Counted from the first letter of the stretch, positions 52,643 to 62,646 are shown. The stretch: DNA of 64,000 bases from Iamia sp963728655 (GCA_963728655.1 CAVSLD010000006.1:248001-312000); one strand, 5' to 3'. Notes: a model not told the origin generated them from the letters alone. A program made the numbers and translations.

Positions 52643-54076
52643 GTGAGCCTGCGCCTCCGCCTTCTGCTGGGCCTCGGGCTGGTGGCGGTGGTGCTCGTCG
52701 GTGCGGCCGCCATCGTCACCTCCACCACCCGGGCCGACCTGGTCGGCAAGGTCGACGAGCAGCTGCGGACCATCTCCCGGCCCCGCCTCGGCGGGCCCGA
52801 GCGGGTGCCGGCGCGGCCCGGCCTCCAGCGCTCCACCGTCTGGTTCGGCGAGGTGGACGGCGGCACCGTGGTCACCCGCGTGGCCCCGCGCACCACCGAC
52901 GGCGCCGTGGCCACCCCCGTCCTCTCCGAGCAGGACCTCGAGGAGCTGCGGACCCACCCCGACGAGGCCATCACGGTCGACGGCGAGGGTGCCGACCGCT
53001 TCCGGGTCATGGCCCTCGACGGACCGACCCAGGACGTCGACCTGGTGGGCGCCCCGCTGGACGACGTCGACTCCTCGACCCGCCGGCTCATCGTGGTCGA
53101 GGGCGGCGCGACGGTCGCGGTGCTGGCCCTGCTCGCCCTCGTGGCCTTCTGGGTGCTGCGCCTCGGCGTGCGGCCGGTGAAGGAGATGGCCGCCGCCGCC
53201 GGCGCCATCGCCGAGGGCGACCTCTCGGGCCGGGTGCCCGAGGCCGACCCCCGCACCGAGGCGGGGGAGCTGGGTGCAGCCCTCAACTCGATGCTGGCCC
53301 ACATCGAGGACGCCTTCCGCCAGCGGGCCGCGTCCGAGGAGCGGCTCCGGCGCTTCGTGGCCGACGCCTCCCACGAGCTGCGCACGCCGATCACCACCAT
53401 CCGCGGCTACGCCGAGCTGCACCGACGGGGTGGGCTGGAGGACCCCGACGAACGCCGGGCCGCCATGGAGCGCACCGAGCAGGAGGCGGTGCGCATGGGC
53501 GTGCTGGTCGACGACCTCCTCCTGCTGGCTCGCCTCGACCAGGGGCGCCCCCTGGAGCGCCAGCCCGTGGCCCTCGACGCCCTGCTGGGGGACCTGGTCG
53601 CCGACGCGTCGGTGAGCCACGCCGGGCACCCCGTCGAGCTCCGGGTCGACCCGGCCGCCCAGGTCCCCTCGGCCGAGGTCGAGGGCGACGACCACCGGCT
53701 GCGCCAGGTGGTGGCCAACCTGATGTCCAACGCGGTGGCCCACACGCCCCCCGGCACGGCGATCACCCTCGCCCTCGACGTGGACCCCGACGACGCCGGA
53801 CGCCTGCTGCTGTCGGTCACCGACGACGGCCCGGGCATGGCGCCGGACCTGGCCGCCCGGGCCTTCGAGCGCTTCGCCCGGGGCGACGCCGCCCGGTCCC
53901 GCGCCGCAGGCAGCACCGGCCTGGGCCTGTCGATCGTGGCCGCCATCGTGGCCGCCCACGGGGGCACCGTGGCCCTGCGCACCGCGCCGGGCGAGGGCAC
54001 GGCCGTGCTCGTCTCGCTGCCCCGCGCCGGCGCGCCGGCCACCCGCCCGGGCCGGGCGGTCGACCCGACCGGGTAG
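52643..54076 (+). CDS. membrane sensor histidine kinase
   Basis: 477 residues. A first membrane helix (LRLLLGLGLVAVVLVGAAAIV), an extracytoplasmic domain of about 125 residues, and a second helix (VAVLALLALVAFWVLRLGV) followed by HAMP. Then the phospho-acceptor box VADASHELRTPITTIRGY, N box NLMSNAVAHTPPG, DDGPGMAP and GLGLSIVAAIV. It phosphorylates the OmpR-type regulator before it; the signal is unknown. The GTG sits at the membrane-helix start. Confidence 0.9.
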   Translation: MSLRLRLLLGLGLVAVVLVGAAAIVTSTTRADLVGKVDEQLRTISRPRLGGPERVPARPGLQRSTVWFGEVDGGTVVTRVAPRTTDGAVATPVLSEQDLEELRTHPDEAITVDGEGADRFRVMALDGPTQDVDLVGAPLDDVDSSTRRLIVVEGGATVAVLALLALVAFWVLRLGVRPVKEMAAAAGAIAEGDLSGRVPEADPRTEAGELGAALNSMLAHIEDAFRQRAASEERLRRFVADASHELRTPITTIRGYAELHRRGGLEDPDERRAAMERTEQEAVRMGVLVDDLLLLARLDQGRPLERQPVALDALLGDLVADASVSHAGHPVELRVDPAAQVPSAEVEGDDHRLRQVVANLMSNAVAHTPPGTAITLALDVDPDDAGRLLLSVTDDGPGMAPDLAARAFERFARGDAARSRAAGSTGLGLSIVAAIVAAHGGTVALRTAPGEGTAVLVSLPRAGAPATRPGRAVDPTG

Positions 54077-54141
54077 CCACCGGTGGCCCCGGCGGGCAGA
54101 GTGGGGGACAGCCGATCCCGTCGCCCCGGAGGCCCCGTCGC

Positions 54142-55665
54142 ATGACCACCACCGACACCCCGACGTCCGACACCGGACCCATCGCCGACCGGGAGACGTT
54201 CGACTCGCTCGACCCGGCCAGCGGCACGGTGGTGGGCACCCACCCGGTCCACAGCGCAGCCGACGTCGACCGGGCCGTGGCCCGGGCCCGCATCGCCTCG
54301 GACACCTGGGCCGACCTGGGCTTCGACGGGCGGGCCCCCAAGCTGGCGGCGTGGAAGGCCCTGATCGCCTCCCGCGCCGACGAGCTGGCCGAGCTGGTCC
54401 GGGCCGAGACGGGCAAGCCCTCCGGCGATGCCCTGCTGGAGATCGTCCTCGCCGTCGACCACCTGGCCTGGGCCACCAAGCACGCCTCCAAGGTGCTGAA
54501 GCGGCGCAAGGTCAGCTCCGGGCTGCTCATGTCCAACATGGGCGCCACCCTCGAGTACATGCCCTTCGGCGTGATCGGGGTGATCGGGCCCTGGAACTAC
54601 CCGGTGTTCACGCCCATGGGCTCGATCGCCTACGCCCTGGCCGCGGGCAACGCCGTGGTCTTCAAGCCCTCCGAGTACACGCCCGGGGTGGGGGAGTGGC
54701 TGGGGCACACCGCCGCCGAGGCCATGGGCATCCCCGGCCTGCTCGAGGTGGTCACCGGATTCGGCGCCACCGGCGGGGCCCTGGTCGACGCCGGGGTCGA
54801 CAAGATCGCCTTCACCGGCTCCACCGCCACCGGCAAGAAGATCATGAAGGCCGCGGCCGAGTCGCTCACGCCCGTGCTCATCGAGTGCGGCGGCAAGGAC
54901 GCCATGCTCGTCGACGCCGACGCCGACCTCGATGCCGCGGCCGACGCCGCCGCCTGGGGCGGCATGTCCAACGCAGGCCAGACCTGCGTGGGCGTGGAGC
55001 GGGTCTACGTCCACACCGACGTCTACGACGAGTTCGTCGACAAGGTGGTGGCCGAGGCCTCCGAGGTCGAGGCGGGCAGTGGCGACGGCGCCCAGATCGG
55101 GCCCATCACCATGCCGTCCCAGCTGGACGTGATCCGGGGCCACATCCGCGACGCCCTCGACCGCGGTGGACGGGCGCTGGTCGGTGGCGAGGACGCCGTC
55201 GACGACCGCTACGCCCGACCCACGGTGCTGGTCGACGTGCCCGAGGACTCCGTGGCCGTCTCCGACGAGACCTTCGGCCCCACCCTCACCATCGCCCGCG
55301 TGGCCGACATGGACGAGGCCGTCGAGAAGGCCAACGCCTCCCGCTACGGCCTGGGGTCCACCGTGTACTCCGGGTCCCGCGGCCCCGAGCTGGCTCGACG
55401 GCTGCGCACGGGCATGACCGCGGTCAACTCGGTGATCTCCTTCGCCGGCATCCCCTCCCTGCCCTTCGGCGGCGTGGGCGACTCCGGGTTCGGCCGCATC
55501 CACGGCCCCGACGGGCTGCGCGAGTTCACCCGGCCCAAGGCCGTCGCCCGGCAGCGGATGAAGGCGCCGGTGAACCTCACCACCTTCCACAAGGGCGCCG
55601 GCACCGACAAGGCGGTGCGCAAGCTGGTGGGCCTGCTGCACGGCCGCGGACCCCGCAAGGGCTGA
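54142..55665 (+). CDS. aldehyde dehydrogenase family protein
   Basis: 507 residues, intact. FGVIGVIGPWNYPVFTPMGS, KIAFTGSTATGKKIM, the catalytic Glu in LIECGGKDAMLV, Cys in NAGQTCVGVERVY and ETFGPTLTIARV are all present. It resembles acyl- or succinate-semialdehyde-type enzymes; a long C-terminal tail (KAPVNLTTFHKGAG) is unusual. NAD(P)-dependent oxidation of an aldehyde, substrate unknown. Monocistronic, convergent with efeB. Confidence 0.9.
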   Translation: MTTTDTPTSDTGPIADRETFDSLDPASGTVVGTHPVHSAADVDRAVARARIASDTWADLGFDGRAPKLAAWKALIASRADELAELVRAETGKPSGDALLEIVLAVDHLAWATKHASKVLKRRKVSSGLLMSNMGATLEYMPFGVIGVIGPWNYPVFTPMGSIAYALAAGNAVVFKPSEYTPGVGEWLGHTAAEAMGIPGLLEVVTGFGATGGALVDAGVDKIAFTGSTATGKKIMKAAAESLTPVLIECGGKDAMLVDADADLDAAADAAAWGGMSNAGQTCVGVERVYVHTDVYDEFVDKVVAEASEVEAGSGDGAQIGPITMPSQLDVIRGHIRDALDRGGRALVGGEDAVDDRYARPTVLVDVPEDSVAVSDETFGPTLTIARVADMDEAVEKANASRYGLGSTVYSGSRGPELARRLRTGMTAVNSVISFAGIPSLPFGGVGDSGFGRIHGPDGLREFTRPKAVARQRMKAPVNLTTFHKGAGTDKAVRKLVGLLHGRGPRKG

Positions 55666-55687
55666 GAGGGACCGACGACGGGGGGCG

Positions 55688-56998
55688 CTAGGCCAGGAGG
55701 TCCTGACCGAGCCAGCCGCCCTCGTCGGGCACCCCGGGAAGGGCGAAGAAGAACCCCCCGCCCTCGGGGAGGACGTACTCCTCCAAGGGCTCGCCGGCCA
55801 GGCGCTCCTGCACGGCGAGGAAGCCTCGCTCCAGGCTGCGCTGGTAGGACACGAAGGCCAGGCCCTGGTCCAGGCGACCGGCGCCGTCGACGCCGCGCGA
55901 GTAGCTCAACCCCCGGCGCAGGATCAGGCTCTCCTCGGTGGCTGCGGTGCGCGGGTTGGCCAGGCGGATGTGGGCGTCGAGAGGGGTGACGTCGCCGACG
56001 GGGTCCGCTGCGTGGTCCGGTGCCTCGACCTCCCGGTCGCCGCCCAGCGGGGCGCCCGACACCTTGTGGCGGCCGATGACGGCCTCCTGCTCGTCGAGCG
56101 AGGTGCGGTCCCAGAGCTCGACGAACATGCGGATGGCCCGGACCGCCTGGTACGAGCCGCCGACGGCCCACGCCGGCTCGTCGTCGGCGGGGCCGACCCA
56201 GACGTGGCGGTCCATGAGCTCGTCGTCGGAGGCATCGAGGTTGGCGGTGCCGTCCTTGAACCCGAGGAGGTTGCGCACCGGGGCCTCGCCGGCGGCTGCG
56301 GCGGGGGAGGCCCGGTTGTGGCCCTCGACGACCCAGCGGACCACGGTGGTCGACCGCACCTGGCGCAGGACCTGCCGCAGGGAGGCCAGCGTGATGTCGG
56401 GTGAGTCGCCCTCGACGGCCAGGAGCAGGTCGCCGTGGCAGCGCTCCGGGTCGAGGCGGTCGTTGGCCAGCCGGGTCATGGTGACCAGCTCGCGGGGCCG
56501 CCGGTCGGCCAGGCCGAAGCGCTCGTCGAAGAGCGACGCGCCCGCCGACACCACGATGGACAGGTCGGCCACCGGCGGCTCGACGCCCAGGACACCGTTG
56601 TCGGCCGGCGGGCTGAGGCGGTCGGTCTCCGGCGGGGCCCCACCCTCCATGAGCCGCTCGACCTCGGCGCTGATGCCCTTGAGCGTCTCGACCAGCTCGT
56701 CTCGCCCGTCGGCCACCACGTCGAGGGCGCAGAGGACACCCGATGCCGCCACCGGGGCGACGAGGCCGTTCTGGTGCGGGCCGAGGAACGGCACCCGGCG
56801 GGGGGCCCGGCCGTCGGGGCCCGCCGCCGCCGAGTCGCCGCCGTCGGTCCCCCCCACGGCGCCGCAGCCGGCCACCAGGCCGGCCGCGGAGACGGCGGCG
56901 GTGCCGGTGAGGAACCGGCGGCGGGTGACGGCCGGGGCGCCGTCGACGGGACAGGTGGCGCCGGGGCCACGCCCCCTCTCGGACGGCGTGGCGGTCAT
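55688..56998 (-). CDS. efeB: EfeB-like Dyp-type haem peroxidase, Tat-exported
   Basis: 436 residues. The N-terminus has a twin-arginine signal (TRRRFLTGTAAVSAAGLVAGCG), so it is exported folded with haem. Dyp motifs: LLGFKDGTANLDA (GxxDG with the distal Asp), the proximal His in DAHIRLANPR, and RGLSYSRG. In the Efe system it acts with EfeO on ferrous iron or haem outside the membrane. Its ATG overlaps the efeO stop by 4 bases. No efeU permease follows. Confidence 0.9.
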   Translation of the reverse strand: MTATPSERGRGPGATCPVDGAPAVTRRRFLTGTAAVSAAGLVAGCGAVGGTDGGDSAAAGPDGRAPRRVPFLGPHQNGLVAPVAASGVLCALDVVADGRDELVETLKGISAEVERLMEGGAPPETDRLSPPADNGVLGVEPPVADLSIVVSAGASLFDERFGLADRRPRELVTMTRLANDRLDPERCHGDLLLAVEGDSPDITLASLRQVLRQVRSTTVVRWVVEGHNRASPAAAAGEAPVRNLLGFKDGTANLDASDDELMDRHVWVGPADDEPAWAVGGSYQAVRAIRMFVELWDRTSLDEQEAVIGRHKVSGAPLGGDREVEAPDHAADPVGDVTPLDAHIRLANPRTAATEESLILRRGLSYSRGVDGAGRLDQGLAFVSYQRSLERGFLAVQERLAGEPLEEYVLPEGGGFFFALPGVPDEGGWLGQDLLA

Positions 56999-57936
56999 CC
57001 CAGGCCGAGGGCCGACGGGACCTGGGACAGGCTCTCGGACAGCCCGGCCAGCGCGGCCTGCAGCTGCGCCTGGTCGTCGTCGGTGAGCTCCTCGTAGGAC
57101 ACGTAGCCCTCGCCGTCCCGGTAGGGCTCGAGGCCGGCCTCCACCTCGGCGAAGCCGTCCTGGATCGTGGCCAGGAGGTCCGGGTCGGCCTCCTCCAGCG
57201 CGGGGGTGAGCAGGTCGACGGCCTCCTGCGAGCCCTCGACGTTGGCCGCGAAGTCCCACAGGTCGGTGTGGGAGTAGCGATCCTCCTCACCGGTGATCTT
57301 GCCCTCGGAGACCTCCTCGATGAGCTCCTGGGCACCGCGGGCCACGGCCAGCGGGGTGATCTCGATGTCGGGCGCCTGGTCGGCGAGGGATCGGATGTCG
57401 GCGTCGAGCTGGTCGGCCACCTCGGCGCTGTCGCTGATGTCCTCGGCCTCGAAGAGCTGGTACTCGAGCTTGTGCCAGCCGGTCCACTCCGGGTCGTCGG
57501 GGCCCGAGTAGTCGTCGACGCGGGCGTCCACGGCCACGTCGATGTCCTCGATCAACCCGGCGATGGGTTCGATGGCCTCCCAGCGCTGGCGGGAGGGGGC
57601 GAAGGCGTCCTGGGCGGCCGCGAGGTCGCCGGCGCGGACGGCGTCGGTGAGCACGGCCACGTCGTCCACCAGGGCCGCCGTCTGCTCCTCGATGTAGGCC
57701 TGGTAGCCCTCGACGGCCTGGTTGACCAGCTCGTCGTCGCTGGTGCCGGCGATGTCCTCCTCCGAGAGGCCCGAGCCCGAGCCGCCGGTGCCCGACGCGG
57801 ACCCGGAGCCGCTGGCGCTGCCGGATGCGGCGCTGGTGCCGTCGTCGCTCCCGCAGGCGGCCAGGGCGAGGGCGAGGGCGGCCAGGGTGGCGAGGGCGCC
57901 CAGGAGGAGGTGGCGGGGACGGGTGGTGGTCGGCAT
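56995..57936 (-). CDS. efeO: EfeO-like iron-binding lipoprotein (imelysin M75 domain)
   Basis: 313 residues. The signal RHLLLGALATLAALALAL ends in the lipobox ALAACGS; a Ser/Gly linker follows, then the helical EfeO M75 domain (LVNQAVEGYQAYIEEQTAAL, SRQRWEAIEPIAGLIEDIDVAVDAR). The HxxE iron motif is WHKLEYQLFE. The short cupredoxin domain of long EfeO proteins is missing. It binds iron outside the membrane for uptake. GGAG precedes the ATG and an iron-box-like palindrome lies 24 bases upstream. Confidence 0.9.
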   Translation of the reverse strand: MPTTTRPRHLLLGALATLAALALALAACGSDDGTSAASGSASGSGSASGTGGSGSGLSEEDIAGTSDDELVNQAVEGYQAYIEEQTAALVDDVAVLTDAVRAGDLAAAQDAFAPSRQRWEAIEPIAGLIEDIDVAVDARVDDYSGPDDPEWTGWHKLEYQLFEAEDISDSAEVADQLDADIRSLADQAPDIEITPLAVARGAQELIEEVSEGKITGEEDRYSHTDLWDFAANVEGSQEAVDLLTPALEEADPDLLATIQDGFAEVEAGLEPYRDGEGYVSYEELTDDDQAQLQAALAGLSESLSQVPSALGLG

Positions 57937-57959
57937 CGGGGCTCCGGTGTCGGGGGTGG

Positions 57960-57977
57960 CGTTAGGTGTTCCTAACG
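57960..57977. promoter_or_regulatory. putative iron box (DtxR/IdeR-like) before efeO
   Basis: CGTTAGG and CCTAACG arms around TGTT. The TTAGG...CCTAA symmetry resembles DtxR/IdeR operators, which repress iron-uptake genes when iron is plentiful. Confidence 0.6.
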
Positions 57978-58142
57978 CGCGATGCCGTCCTGATGCAACA
58001 CTCGCCCGACGGGGGGCGACACCTCGGACCTCAGCCGAGCCTGCCTCGCGATCACCCGGGAGACGGGTTGCACCGGGGGCGTGCGTCGCCCATCATGCGC
58101 TCGCCGCGACCAGTGGGGCCGGCGTCGAGGGGGACTGCTCAC

Positions 58143-61100
58143 GTGACGAGGGTGCGACGCGCGGAGCAGGCTGCGACGGCGGTGGTCCTGGCGAGCCTGG
58201 TGGGCCTGGCGGTCCTGGTCGCGCCGACCGCGGCGGTCGAGGTGGCGGACACCTCGGTGCGGGGGAGCATGGAGCAGGTCGCCACGTGGGGCCACGTCCC
58301 CGGCACCGCGGTCGAGCTGCTCGGGCCCGGGGGCCAGGTCGTCGACCACGCGCCCGCCGACGCCCAGGGCGCGGTCCTGTTCCGCCACGTCGCCCCCGGG
58401 GCGGGCTACGCCGTGCGCACCCCGGCGGGCACCTCGGACCCCGTCACCGTGACCGACCCGGACGTGCACCCCGGCGCCGAGGCCTACCCCAGCACCCAGC
58501 TGGAGGAGGGCTACGGGTACCTGCCCACCCGTGACGGCACGCTGCTCAGCGTCGACGTCTCCTTCCCGGTCCTGGCGGGCGAGGGGCCCTGGCCGGTGGT
58601 CGTGAACTACTCGGGCTACGACCCCTCGGACCCGGGCGGGCTGCCCCGCGAGGCGCTCGCCTACCACTACCTGGGCTACGTGGTGGTGGGCGTCAACATG
58701 CGCGGCACGGGCTGCTCGGGCGGCGCCTTCGACTACTTCGAGCCGGCCCAGCTGACCGACGGCTACGACGTCATCGAGACCCTCGCCGGGCAGAGCTGGT
58801 CCAACGGCGACGTGGGCATGGTGGGCATCTCCTACTCGGGCATCAGCCAGCTCTACGTGGCGTCGACGAACCCACCCCACCTCGACGCCATCACCCCACT
58901 GTCGCCCTACTCCGACGCCTACCGGGGCATCCTCTACCCAGGGGGCATCCGCAACGAGGGCTTCGCTCGGGAGTGGGCCCTCGACCGCCAGGAGGCGGCG
59001 CGCCCCGCAGCCCGCGAGTGGGCCCGGAAGCGGATCGCCGGGGGCGACACCACCTGTCGCGACAACCAGGTCCTCCGCCTCCAGAGCCGCGACCTCGACG
59101 CCGAGATCCGCCCCGACCGCTTCGACGACCCGGAGCAGCGGTACCTCGACCTGACCAGCCTCGTCGGGCGGATCCAGGTGCCGACCTACCTCGCGGCCCA
59201 GTTCCAGGACGAGCAGACCGGTGGCAGCGCCGCGGTCCTCGCCGAGCAGCTCCAGGATCGTGGCATCCCGTTCAAGGCGGTGTTCGCGAACGGGACCCAC
59301 GTCGAGCCCATGGCCCCCCAGGAGCTGCCGCGGGTCGCCGAGTTCGTCGACTTCTACGTCGGTCGCCAGGTGCCCGACGTGAACCTGCTGAACGTCGGGC
59401 TGGCCGGCGCCCTTCGCCCGCTCTTCGGCGATCCCATCCGCCTGGCGTTCAACCGGTTCGACCCCTCGATGCCCTTCGCCGACGCCCTGGCCGCGTACGA
59501 GGCCGAGAAGCCCATCCGGGTCCGCTACGAGGTCGGAGGGGTGGCGGGACTGGAGGGGGCTCCGTACCACACGATCGACAGCACCTACGACGCCTGGCCG
59601 GTCCCCGGCACCGTCGCCGAGCGTTGGTACCTCCAGCCCGACGGCGTCCTCGACCGCGCCGCCCCGAGCGTCGCCGACGACCAGCCCCGCGGCCGGTCGT
59701 CGTACGTCTACGACCCCGACGAGGGCCGTGACTCCACCTACGAGGGGGGCACGGAGGACATGTGGAAGCGCCACCCCGACGTCCACTGGGACTCGCCCGC
59801 CGAGGGCGGTGCCCTCACCTTCACCACCCCCCCCGCCGACGCCCGCACGGTCTACGCCGGCACCGGCAGCGTCGACCTGTGGATCCGGTCCGACGCGCCC
59901 GACACCGACATCGAGGCCGTCCTCACGGAGGTCCGCCCCGACGGCCACGAGGTCTACGTGCAGAGCGGCTGGCTGCGCGCCAGCCACCGCGCCCTGGACC
60001 CGGCGCGCAGCACCGAGCTCTCACCCTTCCCGACGCACTGGGAGGCGGACGCCGCGCCCCTTCCGGCGGGGGAGTGGTCGTCGGTCCGGGTGCCCCTGTT
60101 CCCGTTCGCCCACATCGTGCGGCCCGGCTCCCGCCTCCGCCTCAGCATCGAGGCTCCGGGAGGCAACCAGCCCTTCTGGGCCTTCACCACCCTCCCCGGG
60201 ACCGCGACCGACGAGGTCGCCCACTCCGCCGGTCGGCCTTCGTCGGTGGCCCTGCCCCGCATCCGCGACGACCGCGTCACCTTCTTCGCCCCGTCGGCCG
60301 CCCCGTCGTGTGCGGTGCCGGGTGTGACCGTGCAGGGCCAGAGCCTCCGCGGCCAGCCGTGCCGGGCCGACCGGGCGCCGCGCCGACCCACCGGCGTGCT
60401 CGCGACCCCCGGCGCCGCGCCCGGGTCCGTGCAGGTGACCTGGGGCGCCCCGCCCTCGTGGCCCGGTGCCGCCGGGCCGACGGGCTACGAGGTCACGGTG
60501 AGCCCGGGCGGGGCGACCGCGACCGTCGGGCCCGAGGCCACCAGCGCCACGGTCACCGGCCTCCCCGCCGACGTCCCCCTGAGCGCCGTGGTGCGGGCCA
60601 CCTTCGCCGACGGCGCCGGGCCCGGGTCCGATGCCTCACCGACGATGACCCTCGCCGGGCTCGGCCCCGAGGAGCGCTTCGTCGAGGCCGCCTACCAGGA
60701 CTTCCTCGGGCGGGCGCCGACCGAGGCGGAACGGAGCACCACCGCTGCCGCCCTGGTGGCGGGCACCACCGGCCGGCGCGGGGTCGTGGCCGGCCTGGCT
60801 GCGTCGACGGAGTGGTCGACCGCCATCGTGGCCGACCTCTACCTCCGCACCCTCGACCGCCCCGGCGACGCCGGCGGCACGGCGTACTGGGCCGAGCGCA
60901 TCCGCACCGGCCAGCTCACCGTCGCCCGGGTCGCCGCCCGCCTCTACTCGTCGCCGGAGTACCTGGCCCGCTTCCCCGCCGGTGACCTGGGCGCCTGGGT
61001 CGACGACCTGTACACCCAGGTCCTGGGCCGGCCCTCCGACCCGGCCGGGCGGGCCCACTGGCTCGCCGTCGCCGCCCGACGGGGCCCGGCCGCGGTGGCC

Positions 61101-61292
61101 CTGTCGATCTACCAGTCCCCGGAGTCGGCCCGGGCCCGGGTCCGCGCCCTCTACGCCGCCCTCCTCGGCCGGGCGCCCGACGCCGGCGGCCTCGCCTTCT
61201 GGGCCGGACGGGTGGTGACCCGCGGCGACGTCGCGCTGGCGGTCGACCTCGCCTCCGGGCCCGAGTACCTGGCCCGCGCCCAGCGCCGCTGA
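58143..61292 (+). CDS. secreted CocE/X-Pro-type hydrolase with Fn3-like and DUF4214 domains
   Basis: 1049 residues. Signal: RVRRAEQAATAVVLASLVGLAVLVAPTAAVEVA. Residues about 115-760 are the CocE/NonD family: NYSGYDPSDPGG, the nucleophile Ser in GMVGISYSGISQLY, Asp in AAQFQDEQTGG, His in FANGTHVEPM and the C-terminal jelly roll (STELSPFPTHWEADAAPL, GSRLRLSIEAPGG). A Fn3-like module (VLATPGAAPGSVQVTWG) follows, then about 215 residues of DUF4214 repeats (YQDFLGRAPTEAE, DLYLRTLDRPGDAGG, DLYTQVLGRPSDPAGR, ALYAALLGRAPDAGG). It hydrolyses esters or amides outside the cell; the tail may anchor to the surface. Confidence 0.85.
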   Translation: MTRVRRAEQAATAVVLASLVGLAVLVAPTAAVEVADTSVRGSMEQVATWGHVPGTAVELLGPGGQVVDHAPADAQGAVLFRHVAPGAGYAVRTPAGTSDPVTVTDPDVHPGAEAYPSTQLEEGYGYLPTRDGTLLSVDVSFPVLAGEGPWPVVVNYSGYDPSDPGGLPREALAYHYLGYVVVGVNMRGTGCSGGAFDYFEPAQLTDGYDVIETLAGQSWSNGDVGMVGISYSGISQLYVASTNPPHLDAITPLSPYSDAYRGILYPGGIRNEGFAREWALDRQEAARPAAREWARKRIAGGDTTCRDNQVLRLQSRDLDAEIRPDRFDDPEQRYLDLTSLVGRIQVPTYLAAQFQDEQTGGSAAVLAEQLQDRGIPFKAVFANGTHVEPMAPQELPRVAEFVDFYVGRQVPDVNLLNVGLAGALRPLFGDPIRLAFNRFDPSMPFADALAAYEAEKPIRVRYEVGGVAGLEGAPYHTIDSTYDAWPVPGTVAERWYLQPDGVLDRAAPSVADDQPRGRSSYVYDPDEGRDSTYEGGTEDMWKRHPDVHWDSPAEGGALTFTTPPADARTVYAGTGSVDLWIRSDAPDTDIEAVLTEVRPDGHEVYVQSGWLRASHRALDPARSTELSPFPTHWEADAAPLPAGEWSSVRVPLFPFAHIVRPGSRLRLSIEAPGGNQPFWAFTTLPGTATDEVAHSAGRPSSVALPRIRDDRVTFFAPSAAPSCAVPGVTVQGQSLRGQPCRADRAPRRPTGVLATPGAAPGSVQVTWGAPPSWPGAAGPTGYEVTVSPGGATATVGPEATSATVTGLPADVPLSAVVRATFADGAGPGSDASPTMTLAGLGPEERFVEAAYQDFLGRAPTEAERSTTAAALVAGTTGRRGVVAGLAASTEWSTAIVADLYLRTLDRPGDAGGTAYWAERIRTGQLTVARVAARLYSSPEYLARFPAGDLGAWVDDLYTQVLGRPSDPAGRAHWLAVAARRGPAAVALSIYQSPESARARVRALYAALLGRAPDAGGLAFWAGRVVTRGDVALAVDLASGPEYLARAQRR

Positions 61293-61350
61293 GGCCTCGG
61301 TGACGGCTGGCGCCGGGCGCGTGGCGCCCGACGTGGCAACCTCTCCGCCC

Positions 61351-62646
61351 ATGGCCTCGACCACGCTCACCCCCGAGGAGGCGGCCGGACGCCTCGAGCC
61401 GACCGACACGCTCGGCATCCCCCTCGGCCCGGGCCAGCCCTCCGCCTTCATCCACGCCCTCGGCCAGCGCGACGACTGGGTGGACCTCACCATCGGCGGC
61501 GCCCTGCTCGTCGACATCTACGAGGTGTTCCTCCACCCGGGGGTCCACCACCAGAGCGGGTTCTTCGGCCCGGCCGAGCGGTTCCTCATCGCCTCGGGCG
61601 CCGACATCCAGTTCATCCCGGCCGACTTCCGCCGCTTCGCTCCGGTGCTGGAGCGGACCCGACCCCGGGTGATGGCGACGGTGGCGGCCGCCCCCGACGC
61701 CGACGGGTGGTGCAGCCTGGCGCTGCACGCCGGGGCCACCGTGGCCGAGCTGGCCCGGGCCGCGGCCGACCCCGACCGCCAGCTCCTGGTGGAGGTGAAC
61801 CCGAGGCTGCCCCGCACCCGCGGGCTCGGCCCGCACCGCCACGCCGTCCACGTCGACCAGGCCGACATCCTCGTGGAGTCCGACCGCGAGCCCTTCGTCC
61901 TGCAGGACGTGGCGCCCGACGCGGTGGCCGAGGAGATCGCCACCCGGGTGCGCCCGTTCGTGCCCGACGGGGCCACGCTGCAGACCGGGATCGGGTCCAT
62001 CCCCTCGGGTGTGGTGGGCCGCCTGGCCGAGGGCGACGGAGGCGACTACGGCGTCCACTCCGAGATGTTCACCACCGGTCTCATGCACCTGCACCGCTCG
62101 GGCAAGGTCACCAACGCCCGCAAGGGCACCTTCGACGGGGTGTCGGTCACCACCTTCGCGGCCGGCACCACCGAGCTCTACGACTGGCTCGACGGCAACG
62201 ACGAGGTCCGCTTCCTGCCCGTCGAGGTGGTGAACAGCCCCGAGGCCATCGCCCGCAACCGCAACATGGTCACGGTCAACGGCGCCCTGCTGGTCGACCT
62301 CTACGGCCAGGTGGTGGCCGACACGCTCGACGGGCGGCAGTTCTCGGGCATCGGCGGCCACGAGGACTTCGTGGCCGCCAGCGGCCTGGAGCTGGAGGAC
62401 CGCTCGCTCATCTGCCTGCCCTCGACCGCGTCGCACGACGGCGTCGCCCTCTCGCGGATCGTCGCCCAGCTCCCGCCCGGCACCGTGGTCACCACGCCTC
62501 GCCACCAGCTCGACGTGGTGGTCACCGAGCACGGGGTGGCCGAGCTGCGGGGGGCGACGGTCCGCGAGCGAGCCCGGGCCCTGGCCGCCATCGCCGACCC
62601 GACGGTGCGCGACGAGCTGCTGGCCGCGGCCGAGTCGTTCGGCTGA
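61351..62646 (+). CDS. acetyl-CoA hydrolase / CoA-transferase family protein
   Basis: 431 residues. DTLGIPLGPGQPSAFIHALGQR, an oxyanion region LQTGIGSIPSGVVG near residue 210 and the catalytic Glu in GVHSEMFTTGLM match 4-hydroxybutyrate-type CoA-transferases. VTEHGVAELRG near the end is the CoA-binding ending. It moves CoA between short acyl groups. The ATG gives the full N-terminus. It is convergent with the TetR gene at 62675, which may not be related. Confidence 0.85.
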   Translation: MASTTLTPEEAAGRLEPTDTLGIPLGPGQPSAFIHALGQRDDWVDLTIGGALLVDIYEVFLHPGVHHQSGFFGPAERFLIASGADIQFIPADFRRFAPVLERTRPRVMATVAAAPDADGWCSLALHAGATVAELARAAADPDRQLLVEVNPRLPRTRGLGPHRHAVHVDQADILVESDREPFVLQDVAPDAVAEEIATRVRPFVPDGATLQTGIGSIPSGVVGRLAEGDGGDYGVHSEMFTTGLMHLHRSGKVTNARKGTFDGVSVTTFAAGTTELYDWLDGNDEVRFLPVEVVNSPEAIARNRNMVTVNGALLVDLYGQVVADTLDGRQFSGIGGHEDFVAASGLELEDRSLICLPSTASHDGVALSRIVAQLPPGTVVTTPRHQLDVVVTEHGVAELRGATVRERARALAAIADPTVRDELLAAAESFG

